DNA of 64,000 nt from Dyella nitratireducens (lineage in GTDB: Bacteria > Pseudomonadota > Gammaproteobacteria > Xanthomonadales > Rhodanobacteraceae). The translations under genes and the position numbers were made by a program. The DNA lies in the NCBI RefSeq assembly GCF_014642835.1, contig NZ_BMJA01000003.1:396497-460496 (forward strand), given 5' to 3'. Numbering within the stretch: position 1 is the stretch's first letter; every line of letters starts with the position of its first letter. Below are positions 34,361 through 46,669 of this stretch, one piece after another. The notes under the pieces were generated by a model. The model saw nothing but the letters and a program-made list of their open reading frames with translations, made no database searches and was not told the DNA's origin.

Positions 34361-35518
34361 GTGGAAACATTGCTCGTTCAAGCGGTCACGGCGGCACCAA
34401 CGCCTGAAACCCGCAACTACTCAGGAGAGATCGTTCCACAGGATGTGCCTACCCTTTCCCTCGTCATCTGTACCTTGGACGAGCATGAAGCCATTGGCGG
34501 CGTGCTGCGCGAGCTCGATGACCATTTGAAAGGTATCAGCCACGAAATCATCGTGGTGGACGACTCAGCCGACAACCGTACCGCCGACGTGGTGGATACC
34601 TATGCCGCTGAACACCCGGAAGTGCGGCTGGTGCGCCGCTATATGGCTAGCGGGTTGTCGTCGGCAGCCATCAAGGGCTGGGATGTCGCCCAGGGCCGTA
34701 TCCTGGCGATCATGGATGGCGATGGCCAGCATGATCCTGCACTGATCAGGGCGCTGGTCGAAAAGCTCGCCAATCCGAACGTCGACGTCGCCGTAGCCAG
34801 CCGCTATCTGGACGACTCCCGTTCCGGCCTGCATGGGTTGCGGCATCGGCTTAGCCGCGCCGGCACCTGGCTTACCGATGTCACGCTGGGCGTGCCGCTA
34901 GCCGATCCGCTGAGCGGCTGCTTTGCAATGAGCCGCGACTGGTATACGCAAGTTCGGCGCAACTTGTCCGGCCTGGGCTTCAAGATCCTGATCGACGTGG
35001 TCGCCTCCGGCGCAAGAAAACCGCATACCGCGCAGGTTCCCACGTTGTTGCGTGCCCGCGCGGGCGGCGAATCGAAGTTGGATACACGTGTGGTCATCGA
35101 CTTGATCGCGCTGCTGATCGAAAAACGCACACAAGGGCGCTTCACCGCGTCCGCACTGATGGGCGGCATGGCGGCGCTGAGCGCACTCTGCGTGCAGTGG
35201 CTCACACTCGGCGTGTTGCTGAAACTTGCCATGCCGTTGTGGCTGGCGGTATTGCTATCGGTGGGCCTTGGCCTTGCCGGCCGTTTCGGCGTGAACCTGC
35301 TGATGACGCCCCGATCGCGCCGCCCTTCCCATGCGTATGAGCTGCATCAACGATGGCTGATGTTCTGCCTGAGCCGCTGGAGTGACATACCTTTGAACGC
35401 AGGTTTCGCCATCGCGCTGTGCCTGGCTCATTGCCCATGGGCTATCGCTGTTTTGGCAGGCTTGCTGTTGGCGGAATCCCGCTACTACCTAGGCATCCAT
35501 GCGGGAGCGCGTGCGTGA
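34361..35518 (+). CDS. GT2 glycosyltransferase, polyprenyl-phosphate sugar transferase type
   Basis: Membrane-anchored family 2 glycosyltransferase of 385 residues like dolichol/undecaprenyl-phosphate mannosyl- or glucosyltransferases. The GT-A domain (about 30-245) shows LSLVICTLDEHEAIGGVL, IIVVDDSADNRT, the metal motif MDGDGQHDP and DPLSGCFAMSR; the C-terminal 120 residues contain about four hydrophobic segments (around 265-300 and 345-375). GTG start at 34361. Its TGA overlaps the GTG of the next gene, a large integral glycosyltransferase. Such pairs load a lipid carrier and then transfer the sugar on the periplasmic side. The acceptor (lipid A, O-antigen or protein) is unknown. Confidence 0.85.
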   Translation: METLLVQAVTAAPTPETRNYSGEIVPQDVPTLSLVICTLDEHEAIGGVLRELDDHLKGISHEIIVVDDSADNRTADVVDTYAAEHPEVRLVRRYMASGLSSAAIKGWDVAQGRILAIMDGDGQHDPALIRALVEKLANPNVDVAVASRYLDDSRSGLHGLRHRLSRAGTWLTDVTLGVPLADPLSGCFAMSRDWYTQVRRNLSGLGFKILIDVVASGARKPHTAQVPTLLRARAGGESKLDTRVVIDLIALLIEKRTQGRFTASALMGGMAALSALCVQWLTLGVLLKLAMPLWLAVLLSVGLGLAGRFGVNLLMTPRSRRPSHAYELHQRWLMFCLSRWSDIPLNAGFAIALCLAHCPWAIAVLAGLLLAESRYYLGIHAGARA

Positions 35519-37446
35519 ATGATGGATTGCGGGCGCCAGCCCGCTGGCAGGCCGTCGTCTATGGATTGATCGCACTGATCGCTTGCGCCGGAGCCTTTGC
35601 AGGGCTTTCCGCCAGCAGTTTGTGGATCGATGAGCTGTTCACGGTTTACCTGATTCACCACAACGGTGGTCTCGGCGAGGTATTTCACCGCGCGCTGACC
35701 GATACGCATCCGCCGCTGTATTACTTCATGCTGTATGCGTGGACGCGCTTGGCCGGCCTCTCGGAAATCGCCTTGCGCCTGCCTAGCGCGTTGTTTGCGG
35801 TCGCGTCGATTTTTATTTTCGCGTTTGGAATGCGCCGCGTGTTGAGCCGCACGGCAATCGCGTTTGCATGCGCGGTGGCTGGCGTTTCCGAGTTTTGGTT
35901 TGAGCAATCGCAGAATGCGCGCAGCTATGCCTTGTGCTTTGCGCTGTCCGCCGGCCTTCTATCCTTGGCTATCGCCTTCCGCCGCCGTGCGCAGGTGCGC
36001 ACAGACTTTCCGCTTGCGCATTGGCTGGCACTGAGCCTGCTGGGTCTGATTGCCAGCCTCACCCACGCTTATCTATTGCTGGCAACCGGCATGGTGCTGC
36101 TGTTTCTGTTGCTCAGCCTGCCTTCCTGGCGTATTCGCGCCGCACTGGTTGTCACCGGTCTGGCGATACTCGCGTTCAACGTTGCGTATTACCGGATGAT
36201 GATCCACTCCTCGCAGCAGGATCTGCAGGGTCTGTGGTTCGACAACAGCACCGGATTCTTCAAGCAACAGATCCGCTATGCGTTCTACGGGCTGATGCAG
36301 CGGCAGGTGATCGTGGTGACCGTGCTGCTGATCCTGTTCGGCATCCGGCAAAAGACGACGGGCGAAGGCTATTTCGTGCATGACGAGCAGAGTACGCGCT
36401 GGGCTACAAACCTGGCTGCTTTCGTACTCGTTGGCGTGATCGCTTGCGGTATCGGTGTGTCACTGGCCGTTGCGCCATCGTTTTCGGATCGCAATCTGCT
36501 TACTTGCATACCGTTCGCCTGGGTGCTGGTGGGGCGTCTCTACGATGCCGCCGGGCCACGCGGATACACACGTGGCAGCGTGGTGGTCGCTGTGCTTGGC
36601 ATGCTGCTGGTCGGCAGTTATCTGCATCGGTTGCCGGGGCGCGAATTGCCGCGACGCGAAAACTGGCGTGCTTCGGCCCAGTACGTTTCGCAATTGCCAG
36701 GCTGCGCAGGACAGCTTGTGCCGGCGATTCTCCCGTATCGCTTCGGCCATGCCTCACCCTACTTCCGCGCACTCGCTGCGAATGATTTCTTCGGCTACTA
36801 CATGCCAGCCGGCACGCCGATCCGCGCATACATGCCTGCCGAAGTGGCCGCGCGCCATCCCGTAGCGGAGCTGCCGCCGTTGTTCGCATCGCGTGCTGCC
36901 AACGCCGATACCGGCGGTTGCAGCTTGCTGGCTTGGGGCATCCATGATCTTGATGAAACATCTGCGCTGAAGATCGCCTTGGATCTCGCGCGCCAGCCAG
37001 GCATTGCGCCGCGGCGCGTGCTGATGCAGCAATTCATCGACTATCAGCCGCGACAACTGCGATGGGAAGAGGTGCCGGGAGGTTATGTTTATCTCGCGAT
37101 CCCAGCCGCCACTCCCAGCACACAGGTCGCGCCACCGGTAACGCCAAACGTTCCGTTGAACAAGCAAAATGCTGCAACGCTGGGCGATCGCATCGTGGTG
37201 CAATACCTCACCACGTATACGAACCCAACACAGCCTGTGTATCAGGTGGATATTTTCGCCATCCAGCGCTGGAACCCGAAGGAAAAGAAAGAGCCGGTGC
37301 ACCAGGATTTCCTGGCCGTGCATCGTTTGACCTGCGATGCACCGGTGACCAAGTCCAACTGGGATGTATGGCCTGATCCGACCTATCCCGGCTGCAGCCC
37401 TCTGCCGCCGCCGACATCTGCAGGAAAGGTCAACGGGCAGTTATGA
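35515..37446 (+). CDS. GT39/ArnT-like integral membrane glycosyltransferase
   Basis: Large inner-membrane glycosyltransferase of 643 residues, GT-C fold. GTG at 35515 overlaps the GT2 stop and begins just before the first membrane helix (YGLIALIACAGAFAGL). The first periplasmic loop has the acidic motif SSLWIDELFTVYL and the family string TDTHPPLYYFMLY; FWFEQSQNARSYAL is also typical. About ten hydrophobic helices precede a 250-residue soluble C-terminal region. It presumably uses the lipid-linked sugar made by the GT2 partner. The C-terminal domain is not one I recognise. Confidence 0.85.
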   Translation: MNDGLRAPARWQAVVYGLIALIACAGAFAGLSASSLWIDELFTVYLIHHNGGLGEVFHRALTDTHPPLYYFMLYAWTRLAGLSEIALRLPSALFAVASIFIFAFGMRRVLSRTAIAFACAVAGVSEFWFEQSQNARSYALCFALSAGLLSLAIAFRRRAQVRTDFPLAHWLALSLLGLIASLTHAYLLLATGMVLLFLLLSLPSWRIRAALVVTGLAILAFNVAYYRMMIHSSQQDLQGLWFDNSTGFFKQQIRYAFYGLMQRQVIVVTVLLILFGIRQKTTGEGYFVHDEQSTRWATNLAAFVLVGVIACGIGVSLAVAPSFSDRNLLTCIPFAWVLVGRLYDAAGPRGYTRGSVVVAVLGMLLVGSYLHRLPGRELPRRENWRASAQYVSQLPGCAGQLVPAILPYRFGHASPYFRALAANDFFGYYMPAGTPIRAYMPAEVAARHPVAELPPLFASRAANADTGGCSLLAWGIHDLDETSALKIALDLARQPGIAPRRVLMQQFIDYQPRQLRWEEVPGGYVYLAIPAATPSTQVAPPVTPNVPLNKQNAATLGDRIVVQYLTTYTNPTQPVYQVDIFAIQRWNPKEKKEPVHQDFLAVHRLTCDAPVTKSNWDVWPDPTYPGCSPLPPPTSAGKVNGQL

Positions 37447-37493
37447 TGGTCACCTGAGCGAAAAACTCGGGCTTTTCCCGGAGACTGTCTGGG

Positions 37494-38318
37494 ATGATCA
37501 ATAAGACCAAGCACGACAGCCTGCCAAGCTTAGGCTCAGCCTTGAGCACGCTCGCAACGCGCGAGTGCCGCCGCTTGCTGCGTGCGCTGGCCATGCGCAA
37601 GCAGCGGCAGGAAGGCATTCACGAGGCACGCAAATCCTGCCGCCGCCTGCGCAGCATCTTGCCCTTGCTGCCACCCGAGCAACCGACTGATGCGGTGGAT
37701 CATGGCTTGCGGGAGCTGGCACACAGTCTTGCTCCCCTGCGCGATGCGCATATGGCCGTGCGCACGGCGAAACTGCTGGCCACGGCGCACGAAACGTCCA
37801 TCACTCGCCCGGTGCTCCAGGCGCTCGAGCGTCGCTGTGAACAGATGATCGATCACGCACTCAAACAAGATCCGCATTGGCGCCAGCGGCGCGTCGAGGC
37901 ACAACGTATCGTCGCGGCTATCCATGCGCTGTCATGGCATGACATCCGCCCTTCCCTTGCCATACAAACGTTGAAACACAGCAAGCGCCGCGTGAAGAAA
38001 GCACGCAGGAAAGCGCTTGCGTTGCGTACGCCCGCCGCTTCGCACCGTTGGCGGCGGCGGGCGCGAAAGCTTCGCTATCAGCTCGAATTCCTGCGCAAGG
38101 CGCGTCGCATGGCGGGCATGAAGAAACACCGCACGCAGCAATATGGCGAGCAAGCCAAGCACCTATCCGCGGTGACCGACCAACTCGGATGGCGCCAGGA
38201 CTTTCAGATTTTCCTGGACGCCGTCAAACAGCTGCCAAATTCCGCCAAAGTGCTGGCACTACGCCAGGAATTGAAGTCGAAGTCGGCAAGCTGGTCGGAG
38301 GCCGAGCTTCATGCCTGA
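37494..38318 (+). CDS. CHAD domain protein
   Basis: Helical CHAD-domain protein of 274 residues, extremely rich in Arg, Lys and His. The domain has two alpha-helical repeats with conserved His/Arg: GIHEARKSCRRLRSILPLL near residue 40 and RWRRRARKLRYQLEFLRK near 185. CHAD proteins bind polyphosphate and some associate with polyphosphate granules; no CYTH domain is fused or adjacent here. ATG at 37494, 47 bp after the glycosyltransferase; converges on the stress-protein gene with a 6-bp gap. Confidence 0.88.
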   Translation: MINKTKHDSLPSLGSALSTLATRECRRLLRALAMRKQRQEGIHEARKSCRRLRSILPLLPPEQPTDAVDHGLRELAHSLAPLRDAHMAVRTAKLLATAHETSITRPVLQALERRCEQMIDHALKQDPHWRQRRVEAQRIVAAIHALSWHDIRPSLAIQTLKHSKRRVKKARRKALALRTPAASHRWRRRARKLRYQLEFLRKARRMAGMKKHRTQQYGEQAKHLSAVTDQLGWRQDFQIFLDAVKQLPNSAKVLALRQELKSKSASWSEAELHA

Positions 38319-38324
38319 TGTCAC

Positions 38325-38762
38325 TCAGTGGCACACCAGCACAGGAATATCGCAGCAGCCCAATACCCTGTTCGTTTCGCTACCCAGCAGCATGCGATCG
38401 AGCGTGGCATAACCATGCATGCTCATCACGATCAGGTCGCAATGCTGCATTTTGGCTGCGCCAACGATAGCCGTGTAGGGGCGATGATCGAACGCATATC
38501 CGCCATGACATGCCACACCGGCTTGGTTCGCCATGGCTTCGATCTCGGCCAGCCGCTGCTGCGCGCGTGTCACGGCACGCTCCGTATGCGAATCTTCCCG
38601 ATGCCGGATGACGTCGGAGAAATACGCCACCGCAGCAAGCGGCGCCAGGACATGAAAGGCGTAGATACGGGCACCGAGTGAACGCGCCAGGTCGATGCCG
38701 ATTTCCGCAGCATGCATGGCTTGGTCGGAGCCATCGGTGGGAACCAGGATATGCGAAAACAT
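38325..38762 (-). CDS. Universal stress protein, UspA family
   Basis: Single-domain Usp protein of 145 residues. It opens FSHILVPTDGSDQAMHAAEIGIDLARSLGA and ends DLIVMSMHGYATLDRMLLGSETNRVLGCCDIPVLVC, which contains a G-x9-GS nucleotide-binding pattern, so it is probably of the ATP-binding type. ATG at 38762 is set by the strong site AAAGGAGG; the frame is open further upstream without support. Monocistronic; its promoter lies in 38763-38988, shared with the divergent sirtuin gene. Function is stress adaptation in a general sense only. Confidence 0.9.
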   Translation of the reverse strand: MFSHILVPTDGSDQAMHAAEIGIDLARSLGARIYAFHVLAPLAAVAYFSDVIRHREDSHTERAVTRAQQRLAEIEAMANQAGVACHGGYAFDHRPYTAIVGAAKMQHCDLIVMSMHGYATLDRMLLGSETNRVLGCCDIPVLVCH

Positions 38763-38988
38763 GATGCCTCCTTTGGGAAGAAACCCCACCGAGCGCATTG
38801 TTTTCATTCGTGGCTGCGTCGGCCATGGCTGCGACTGGCAAATCGCCGACCTGGCCCGACTTGATTGGGATATTACACCCCGCCAATGGGACAGCATGAA
38901 GCATGCGTCACCGGTGCCTGGCAGTTTTCGCTTGTGTTAAGACTGCCCGCACCCCATTTTTGAGCCATCTTTGCACCCTGAGGTAATC

Positions 38989-39822
38989 ATGACGCTGGCG
39001 GAAACGGTGTCCCAAACCGTGAATGATGGCGAATTGCAGCGCTTCATCGAGAAGCATCGCCGCCTGTTCGTACTGACCGGTGCCGGCTGCAGCACGGATT
39101 CGGGTATTCCGGACTACCGCGATACCAACGGTGGCTGGAAACGCTCCCAGCCAGTGACCTATCAGGCGTTCATGGGTGAAGAACTCACCCGCAAACGCTA
39201 TTGGGCGCGCAGCCTGGTCGGCTGGCGGCGCTTCGGCAAGGCCTTGCCGAACGCCACGCATCACGCCTTGGCTCGGCTGGAGCAGCTTGGCAAGTTGGCA
39301 CTGCTGCTGACGCAGAACGTGGATGGCCTGCACCAGCAGGCGGGAAACCGCAATGTGGTGGACCTGCACGGGCGATTGGATACCGTGCGCTGCATGGGTT
39401 GCGAACATCGGTCGCCACGCCACGCGCTGCAACAAACCTTGCTGGAACTCAACCCGGCCTGGGCCAGGCTCGATGCCGCCGACGCGCCGGATGGCGACGC
39501 GGATCTCGACGGCCATGATTTCAGCAACTTCACGATAGCGCCCTGCCCGCGTTGCGGCGGCCTACTCAAACCGGATGTGGTGTTCTTCGGCGAGAACGTG
39601 CCGCGCGACCGCGTGGCAACGGCCATGCAGGCATTGGAGGCCGCCGATGCCATGCTGGTGGTGGGTTCCTCACTGATGGTGTTTTCCGGCTACCGTTTTG
39701 CGCACGCTACCGCCAAGGCCGGCAAGCCGATTGCCGCGATCAATCTGGGACGTACACGCGCCGATTCGCTGCTGAGCTTGAAAGTGGAACGCTCTTGCGC
39801 GGAGGCCTTGGCCTTTTTGTAG
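38989..39822 (+). CDS. NAD-dependent protein deacylase, sirtuin family
   Basis: Sir2-type deacylase of 277 residues. Visible are the NAD site TGAGCSTDSGIPDYRD, QNVDGLH, the catalytic His in DLHGRL, a zinc site from two CxxC pairs (CMGC and CPRC) and VVGSSLMVFSG plus INLG. The architecture matches class II (SIRT4-like) bacterial sirtuins. ATG at 38989 with GAGG upstream is preferred to a TTG at 38971. The TAG stop (39820-39822) is supplied by palindromic repeat copy C, so the C-terminus is defined by the repeat. Converges on tadA. Confidence 0.92.
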   Translation: MTLAETVSQTVNDGELQRFIEKHRRLFVLTGAGCSTDSGIPDYRDTNGGWKRSQPVTYQAFMGEELTRKRYWARSLVGWRRFGKALPNATHHALARLEQLGKLALLLTQNVDGLHQQAGNRNVVDLHGRLDTVRCMGCEHRSPRHALQQTLLELNPAWARLDAADAPDGDADLDGHDFSNFTIAPCPRCGGLLKPDVVFFGENVPRDRVATAMQALEAADAMLVVGSSLMVFSGYRFAHATAKAGKPIAAINLGRTRADSLLSLKVERSCAEALAFL

Positions 39823-39891
39823 GTTGGGGTGCAAACCCCAACATCACCATCCAGATGTATTCCAATGTTGGGGTTTACACCCCAACCTACG
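39819..39891. repeat. Family-1 palindromic repeat, copy C
   Basis: Left arm 39819-39844 (GTAGGTTGGGG...), right arm 39865-39891, spacer 20 bp. It fills the convergent gap between the sirtuin gene, whose stop codon it provides, and tadA, whose stop is 5 bp beyond the right arm. Confidence 0.92.
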
Positions 39892-39896
39892 GACGC

Positions 39897-40400
<504 letters not shown>

Positions 40401-40457
40401 TTATGTGATGCTTAAAAATCGGCAGATGGGCAAATGATACAGGTTCGCTGCACCGAC

Positions 40458-41465
40458 TTAGAGCTCAAGGCAAACCTTGCCAAAGTGGTTCTGCGATTTG
40501 TAATGCTGAAACGCAGCAGCGATTTCCGGTAGCTGAAAGCTGCGGTCGACAAGAGGCTTCAAGGAATGTGCCGTCAATGCGCGAACCATATCCTCTTGAT
40601 CTGTCCGGCTGCCGATGGAGATCCCGCTGATGCGGATCTGGTTTGAAAATAGCGCTGGAATCGATACCTCTCCAGCAAAGCCAGTGAGGATACCGACCAG
40701 GGCGATATGTCCACCCATCCTGCAGGCGGCTATCGACTGGGCCAAGGTGCCAGGCCCACCGACCTCAACCACATGATCCACACCGCGTCCGTCGGTGAGT
40801 TCCTTGGCCTTCCGCCCCCAATCTGGCACAGCCTTGTAGTTGATCAGCATGTCCGCGCCGAGATGTTTTAGTTTTTCCAGCTTCTGCTCGGAGGAAGACG
40901 TAGCAATCACTCGAGCACCTGCCGCTTTAGCGAATTGCAGTGCGAACAGCGATACGCCACCTGTTCCAAGGATAAGCACTGTGTCACCGGGCTTCACCCG
41001 GCCGCATACCACCAGGCTTCGCCAAGCTGTGACGCCAGCGCAGGTGAGGGTCGCCGCCTCGACATGTGTATATCCGGCTGGTGCCTTGGTGAAAGCGTGC
41101 GATGGCATGCATGCGTATTCGCGGGCATAGCCGTCGATATCGTCACCCAATTCCCCTGTCTTGGTGGCAGGTGTCGGCTCGCCGCCCAGCCAATGGGGCC
41201 AGTAAGTGCTTACGACAGCGTCGCCGACATGGAACTCATGTACATCGTCGCCAACCGCAACGACTTCTCCTGCACCATCAGACAAAGGGATACGTCCGTC
41301 AGCGGTGGGCTTTCTGCCTAGTGCCACCATGTAGTCGTGGAAGTTCAACGAACACGCGCGGATCCTCACCAGCAATTCCCCGCGCTTTGGCTTGGAGGGA
41401 GAGTCTTCCTCGACCAGCTTGAGATTTTCCAAGCCCGCTGGCGCACTGAGCCTCACAAGTCTCAT
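40458..41465 (-). CDS. MDR-family NADPH-dependent alcohol dehydrogenase / quinone oxidoreductase
   Basis: Medium-chain oxidoreductase of 335 residues, zinc-free type. GroES-like N-terminal domain with SLNFHDYMVALGRKP, LSDGAGEVVAVGDDV; Rossmann domain with TVLILGTGGVSLFALQFAKAAGA and ATSSSEQKLEKLKHLGAD, a Ser/Lys pattern favouring NADPH. The Cys/His ligands of the structural zinc are absent. Similar proteins reduce quinones or enals. ATG at 41465, 15 bp after the DUF899 gene in the same orientation, so they may be cotranscribed. Physiological substrate unknown. Confidence 0.87.
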   Translation of the reverse strand: MRLVRLSAPAGLENLKLVEEDSPSKPKRGELLVRIRACSLNFHDYMVALGRKPTADGRIPLSDGAGEVVAVGDDVHEFHVGDAVVSTYWPHWLGGEPTPATKTGELGDDIDGYAREYACMPSHAFTKAPAGYTHVEAATLTCAGVTAWRSLVVCGRVKPGDTVLILGTGGVSLFALQFAKAAGARVIATSSSEQKLEKLKHLGADMLINYKAVPDWGRKAKELTDGRGVDHVVEVGGPGTLAQSIAACRMGGHIALVGILTGFAGEVSIPALFSNQIRISGISIGSRTDQEDMVRALTAHSLKPLVDRSFQLPEIAAAFQHYKSQNHFGKVCLEL

Positions 41466-41480
41466 CGGATAGTTCCCTAT

Positions 41481-42254
41481 TCAGTCGCGTTTGCGGAACG
41501 CGGCTTCGCCGGCCTCGGAAACCTCGACCCATTTCTTGTCGGGTTCCGCATTGGCGACATAGTTGTCGTGCCAATTCCACCATTTGTAGGGCGGGGTCTG
41601 CGGGTAGCCTTCGGGTGAGTCCTCCCACGTTTCCTGGCGGCCGAGCGGGGTGAGATCGAGATAGCTCCAGGTCGTCCCCATCGCTTCGTCGCCTCGGTTG
41701 TTGATGAAGTAAGTGCGAAACAGTTTGTCGCCGTCGCGAATGAACACGTTGTGGCCGTGCCATTGGTCCACGCCGAAATCCGCATCGAAACTGTCGGTGA
41801 TCGTGTACCAGGGCATCTCCCAGCCCATCCGCACTTTTAAGCGGGCAATATCGGCCTGCGGCGCACGGGAGGCATAAACCAGCGTGGTGTCGCGCGCGTT
41901 CAAATGCGCGAGATGCGCAACCTGATCAGCGCCCAACGAGCAGCCACGGCAGGCTTGATCAGGCCAGCCATGCACGCCAGGCTCGTAGAAAGCGCGATAG
42001 ACGATCAACTGCCGACGGTCTTCGAACAGATCGAGCAAGCTGACTTTGCCGTGAGGCCCTTCGAAGGAATAGGTCTTCTCCACGGCCGTCCACGGCATGC
42101 GCCGCCGCTCCGCCGCAAGTTTGTCGCGAGCGTGAGTGAAGGCCTTTTCCTTCACCAGCATCGCTTGGCGCGCGGCCTCCCACTCCTGAGGCGAGACGAC
42201 CGGTGGCGTCTTCATGGTGCCAAGGTTCCCCTTCTTTTCCGACGATGTGCTCAT
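41481..42254 (-). CDS. DUF899 thioredoxin-like protein
   Basis: Protein of 257 residues of the DUF899 family, predicted thioredoxin fold. Typical stretches: FEGPHGKVSLLDLFEDRRQLIVYRAFY, the Cys-containing QACRGCSLGADQVAHLAHLNARDTTLV with CxxC at about residue 105, and DDFGVDQW-type VFIRDGDKLFRTYFINNRG. ATG at 42254 has GGAG at good spacing; an ATG two codons upstream (42260) is possible. The function of the family is not established; a redox role is inferred from the fold and CxxC. Confidence 0.85.
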   Translation of the reverse strand: MSTSSEKKGNLGTMKTPPVVSPQEWEAARQAMLVKEKAFTHARDKLAAERRRMPWTAVEKTYSFEGPHGKVSLLDLFEDRRQLIVYRAFYEPGVHGWPDQACRGCSLGADQVAHLAHLNARDTTLVYASRAPQADIARLKVRMGWEMPWYTITDSFDADFGVDQWHGHNVFIRDGDKLFRTYFINNRGDEAMGTTWSYLDLTPLGRQETWEDSPEGYPQTPPYKWWNWHDNYVANAEPDKKWVEVSEAGEAAFRKRD

Positions 42255-42405
42255 GGTCATCTCCGCGTGCTGTGCAGGAGACGATAGTGCTCGCGGTCGC
42301 GCGAAGGATGGGAGTGACAAGTGTGGCGGGATTGTTGTCCTGAGCTCACGGGCGCGCGAGCCATAGAGCTGCGATACTCTCCCTGGCACAAAGTCTCGCA
42401 AACGC

Positions 42406-42433
42406 AGTAAGGGCGCCCTGCGGCGCCCTTACT
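42406..42433 (-). terminator. Terminator hairpin after guaA
   Basis: Perfect 12-bp stem AGTAAGGGCGCC/GGCGCCCTTACT (42406-42417 and 42422-42433) with a 4-nt loop, 8 bp past the guaA stop. Downstream on the minus strand is GCGTTTGCG, a weak U-tract. Confidence 0.7.
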
Positions 42434-42440
42434 GTTTAAC

Positions 42441-44021
<1,581 letters not shown>

Positions 44022-44066
44022 GGCAGCGAGATCTAAGGTGTAAGGAAGAAGGTTGCAAACGCCCCA

Positions 44067-44183
44067 CCGTCATCCTGGCGCAGACCGGAACCCAGTGGAA
44101 ACACGTCGTGCGAAGCACTCAAAACCGACTTTGGGTGCTTCGCACGCGTACCAAACTGGATTCCGGCGTTCGCCGGAATGACG
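44067..44183. repeat. Composite nested inverted repeat between guaB and guaA
   Basis: Outer arms of family 2: CCGTCATCCTGGCGCAGACC (from 44067, degenerate) and ATTCCGGCGTTCGCCGGAAT (about 44160-44179). They enclose an unrelated perfect dyad CGTGCGAAGCAC/GTGCTTCGCACG (44107-44118 and 44135-44146). The element fills most of the gap and could fold in the guaBA transcript. Confidence 0.75.
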
Positions 44184-44205
44184 CGCGATAGAACGCTCGT
44201 GTCGA

Positions 44206-45702
<1,497 letters not shown>

Positions 45703-45769
45703 TCAGGCGCGGCGCGAGTTTTGCTTTAGCTCTTCACCCCCTCTCCTCTACGGGAAGAGGGAAAAGCAC

Positions 45770-46624
45770 TTACACATCGCGCGCTTCAGCAGCTTCCAAA
45801 GTGTTTTCCATCAATGTGGCCACCGTCATCGGCCCCACGCCACCGGGCACCGGCGTGATCCAACTGGCGCGTTCGGTGGCAGGGCCGAACTCCACATCGC
45901 CGACAAGACGCCCGTCATCCAGACGATTGATGCCCACGTCAACCACCACCGCACCGGGCTTCACCCATTCGCCTTTCACCAGGCCCGGCTTGCCGACTGC
46001 TACCACCAGGATGTCGGCCTGGCGCACGTAGGTTTCCAGATCACGGGTAAAACGATGACAGCACGTGGTGGTGCAACCGGCGATCAACAGCTCCAATGCC
46101 AATGGACGACCGACATGATTGGAAACGCCCACGACCACCGCATGCTGTCCGCGCACTGGACGATCGGTGTGTCCAAGCAGGGTCATCACGCCTCGCGGCG
46201 TACAGGGGCGCAAGCCGAAACGGCGTAAAGCGAGGCGACCGACATTGACGGCCTGAAAGCCATCGACATCCTTGCTGGGATCGATGCGATCGACCAGCGC
46301 GTCTTCATCGATGTGATCCGGCAACGGTGATTGCACCAGGATGCCGTGGATGGCCGGATCGGCGTTGAGCTTGTCGATCAGCGCAAACAGTTCGTCCTGC
46401 GTGGCGGTGGCCGGCAGGTCGTAATCGAAGGAGCGGAAGCCCACTTGGTGGCAGGCTTTGCGCTTGTTGCGCACGTACACGGAGGATGCCGCATCGGTCC
46501 CGACCAGCACCACGGCCAGGCCAGGCTCTACTTTGCCCAGTGCTTTGCGTTCGCTAACGCGCTTGGCGATGCGATCCAGCAGTTCCTGCGCGATGCGTTT
46601 GCCGTCGAGTATGCGTGCGCTCAT
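45770..46624 (-). CDS. folD: Methylenetetrahydrofolate dehydrogenase / cyclohydrolase
   Basis: Bifunctional one-carbon enzyme of 284 residues supplying 10-formyl-THF. Catalytic Tyr and Lys in [38 protein letters not shown] and the NADP loop [17 protein letters not shown], then DVGINRL and [21 protein letters not shown] at 46624, 45 bp downstream of the E1-like gene. A single-copy housekeeping gene with ordinary length. Confidence 0.97.
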   Translation of the reverse strand: MSARILDGKRIAQELLDRIAKRVSERKALGKVEPGLAVVLVGTDAASSVYVRNKRKACHQVGFRSFDYDLPATATQDELFALIDKLNADPAIHGILVQSPLPDHIDEDALVDRIDPSKDVDGFQAVNVGRLALRRFGLRPCTPRGVMTLLGHTDRPVRGQHAVVVGVSNHVGRPLALELLIAGCTTTCCHRFTRDLETYVRQADILVVAVGKPGLVKGEWVKPGAVVVDVGINRLDDGRLVGDVEFGPATERASWITPVPGGVGPMTVATLMENTLEAAEARDV

Positions 46625-46669
46625 GGTCGGTCCTGGCTTGCAAAGCGCGCATTATCCCATGCCGTGGCA

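Noticed and set aside
42402-42434. Hairpin near 42.4 kb as a riboswitch for guaA
   Set aside because: It lies 3' of guaA on the coding strand; a simple perfect stem fits a terminator.
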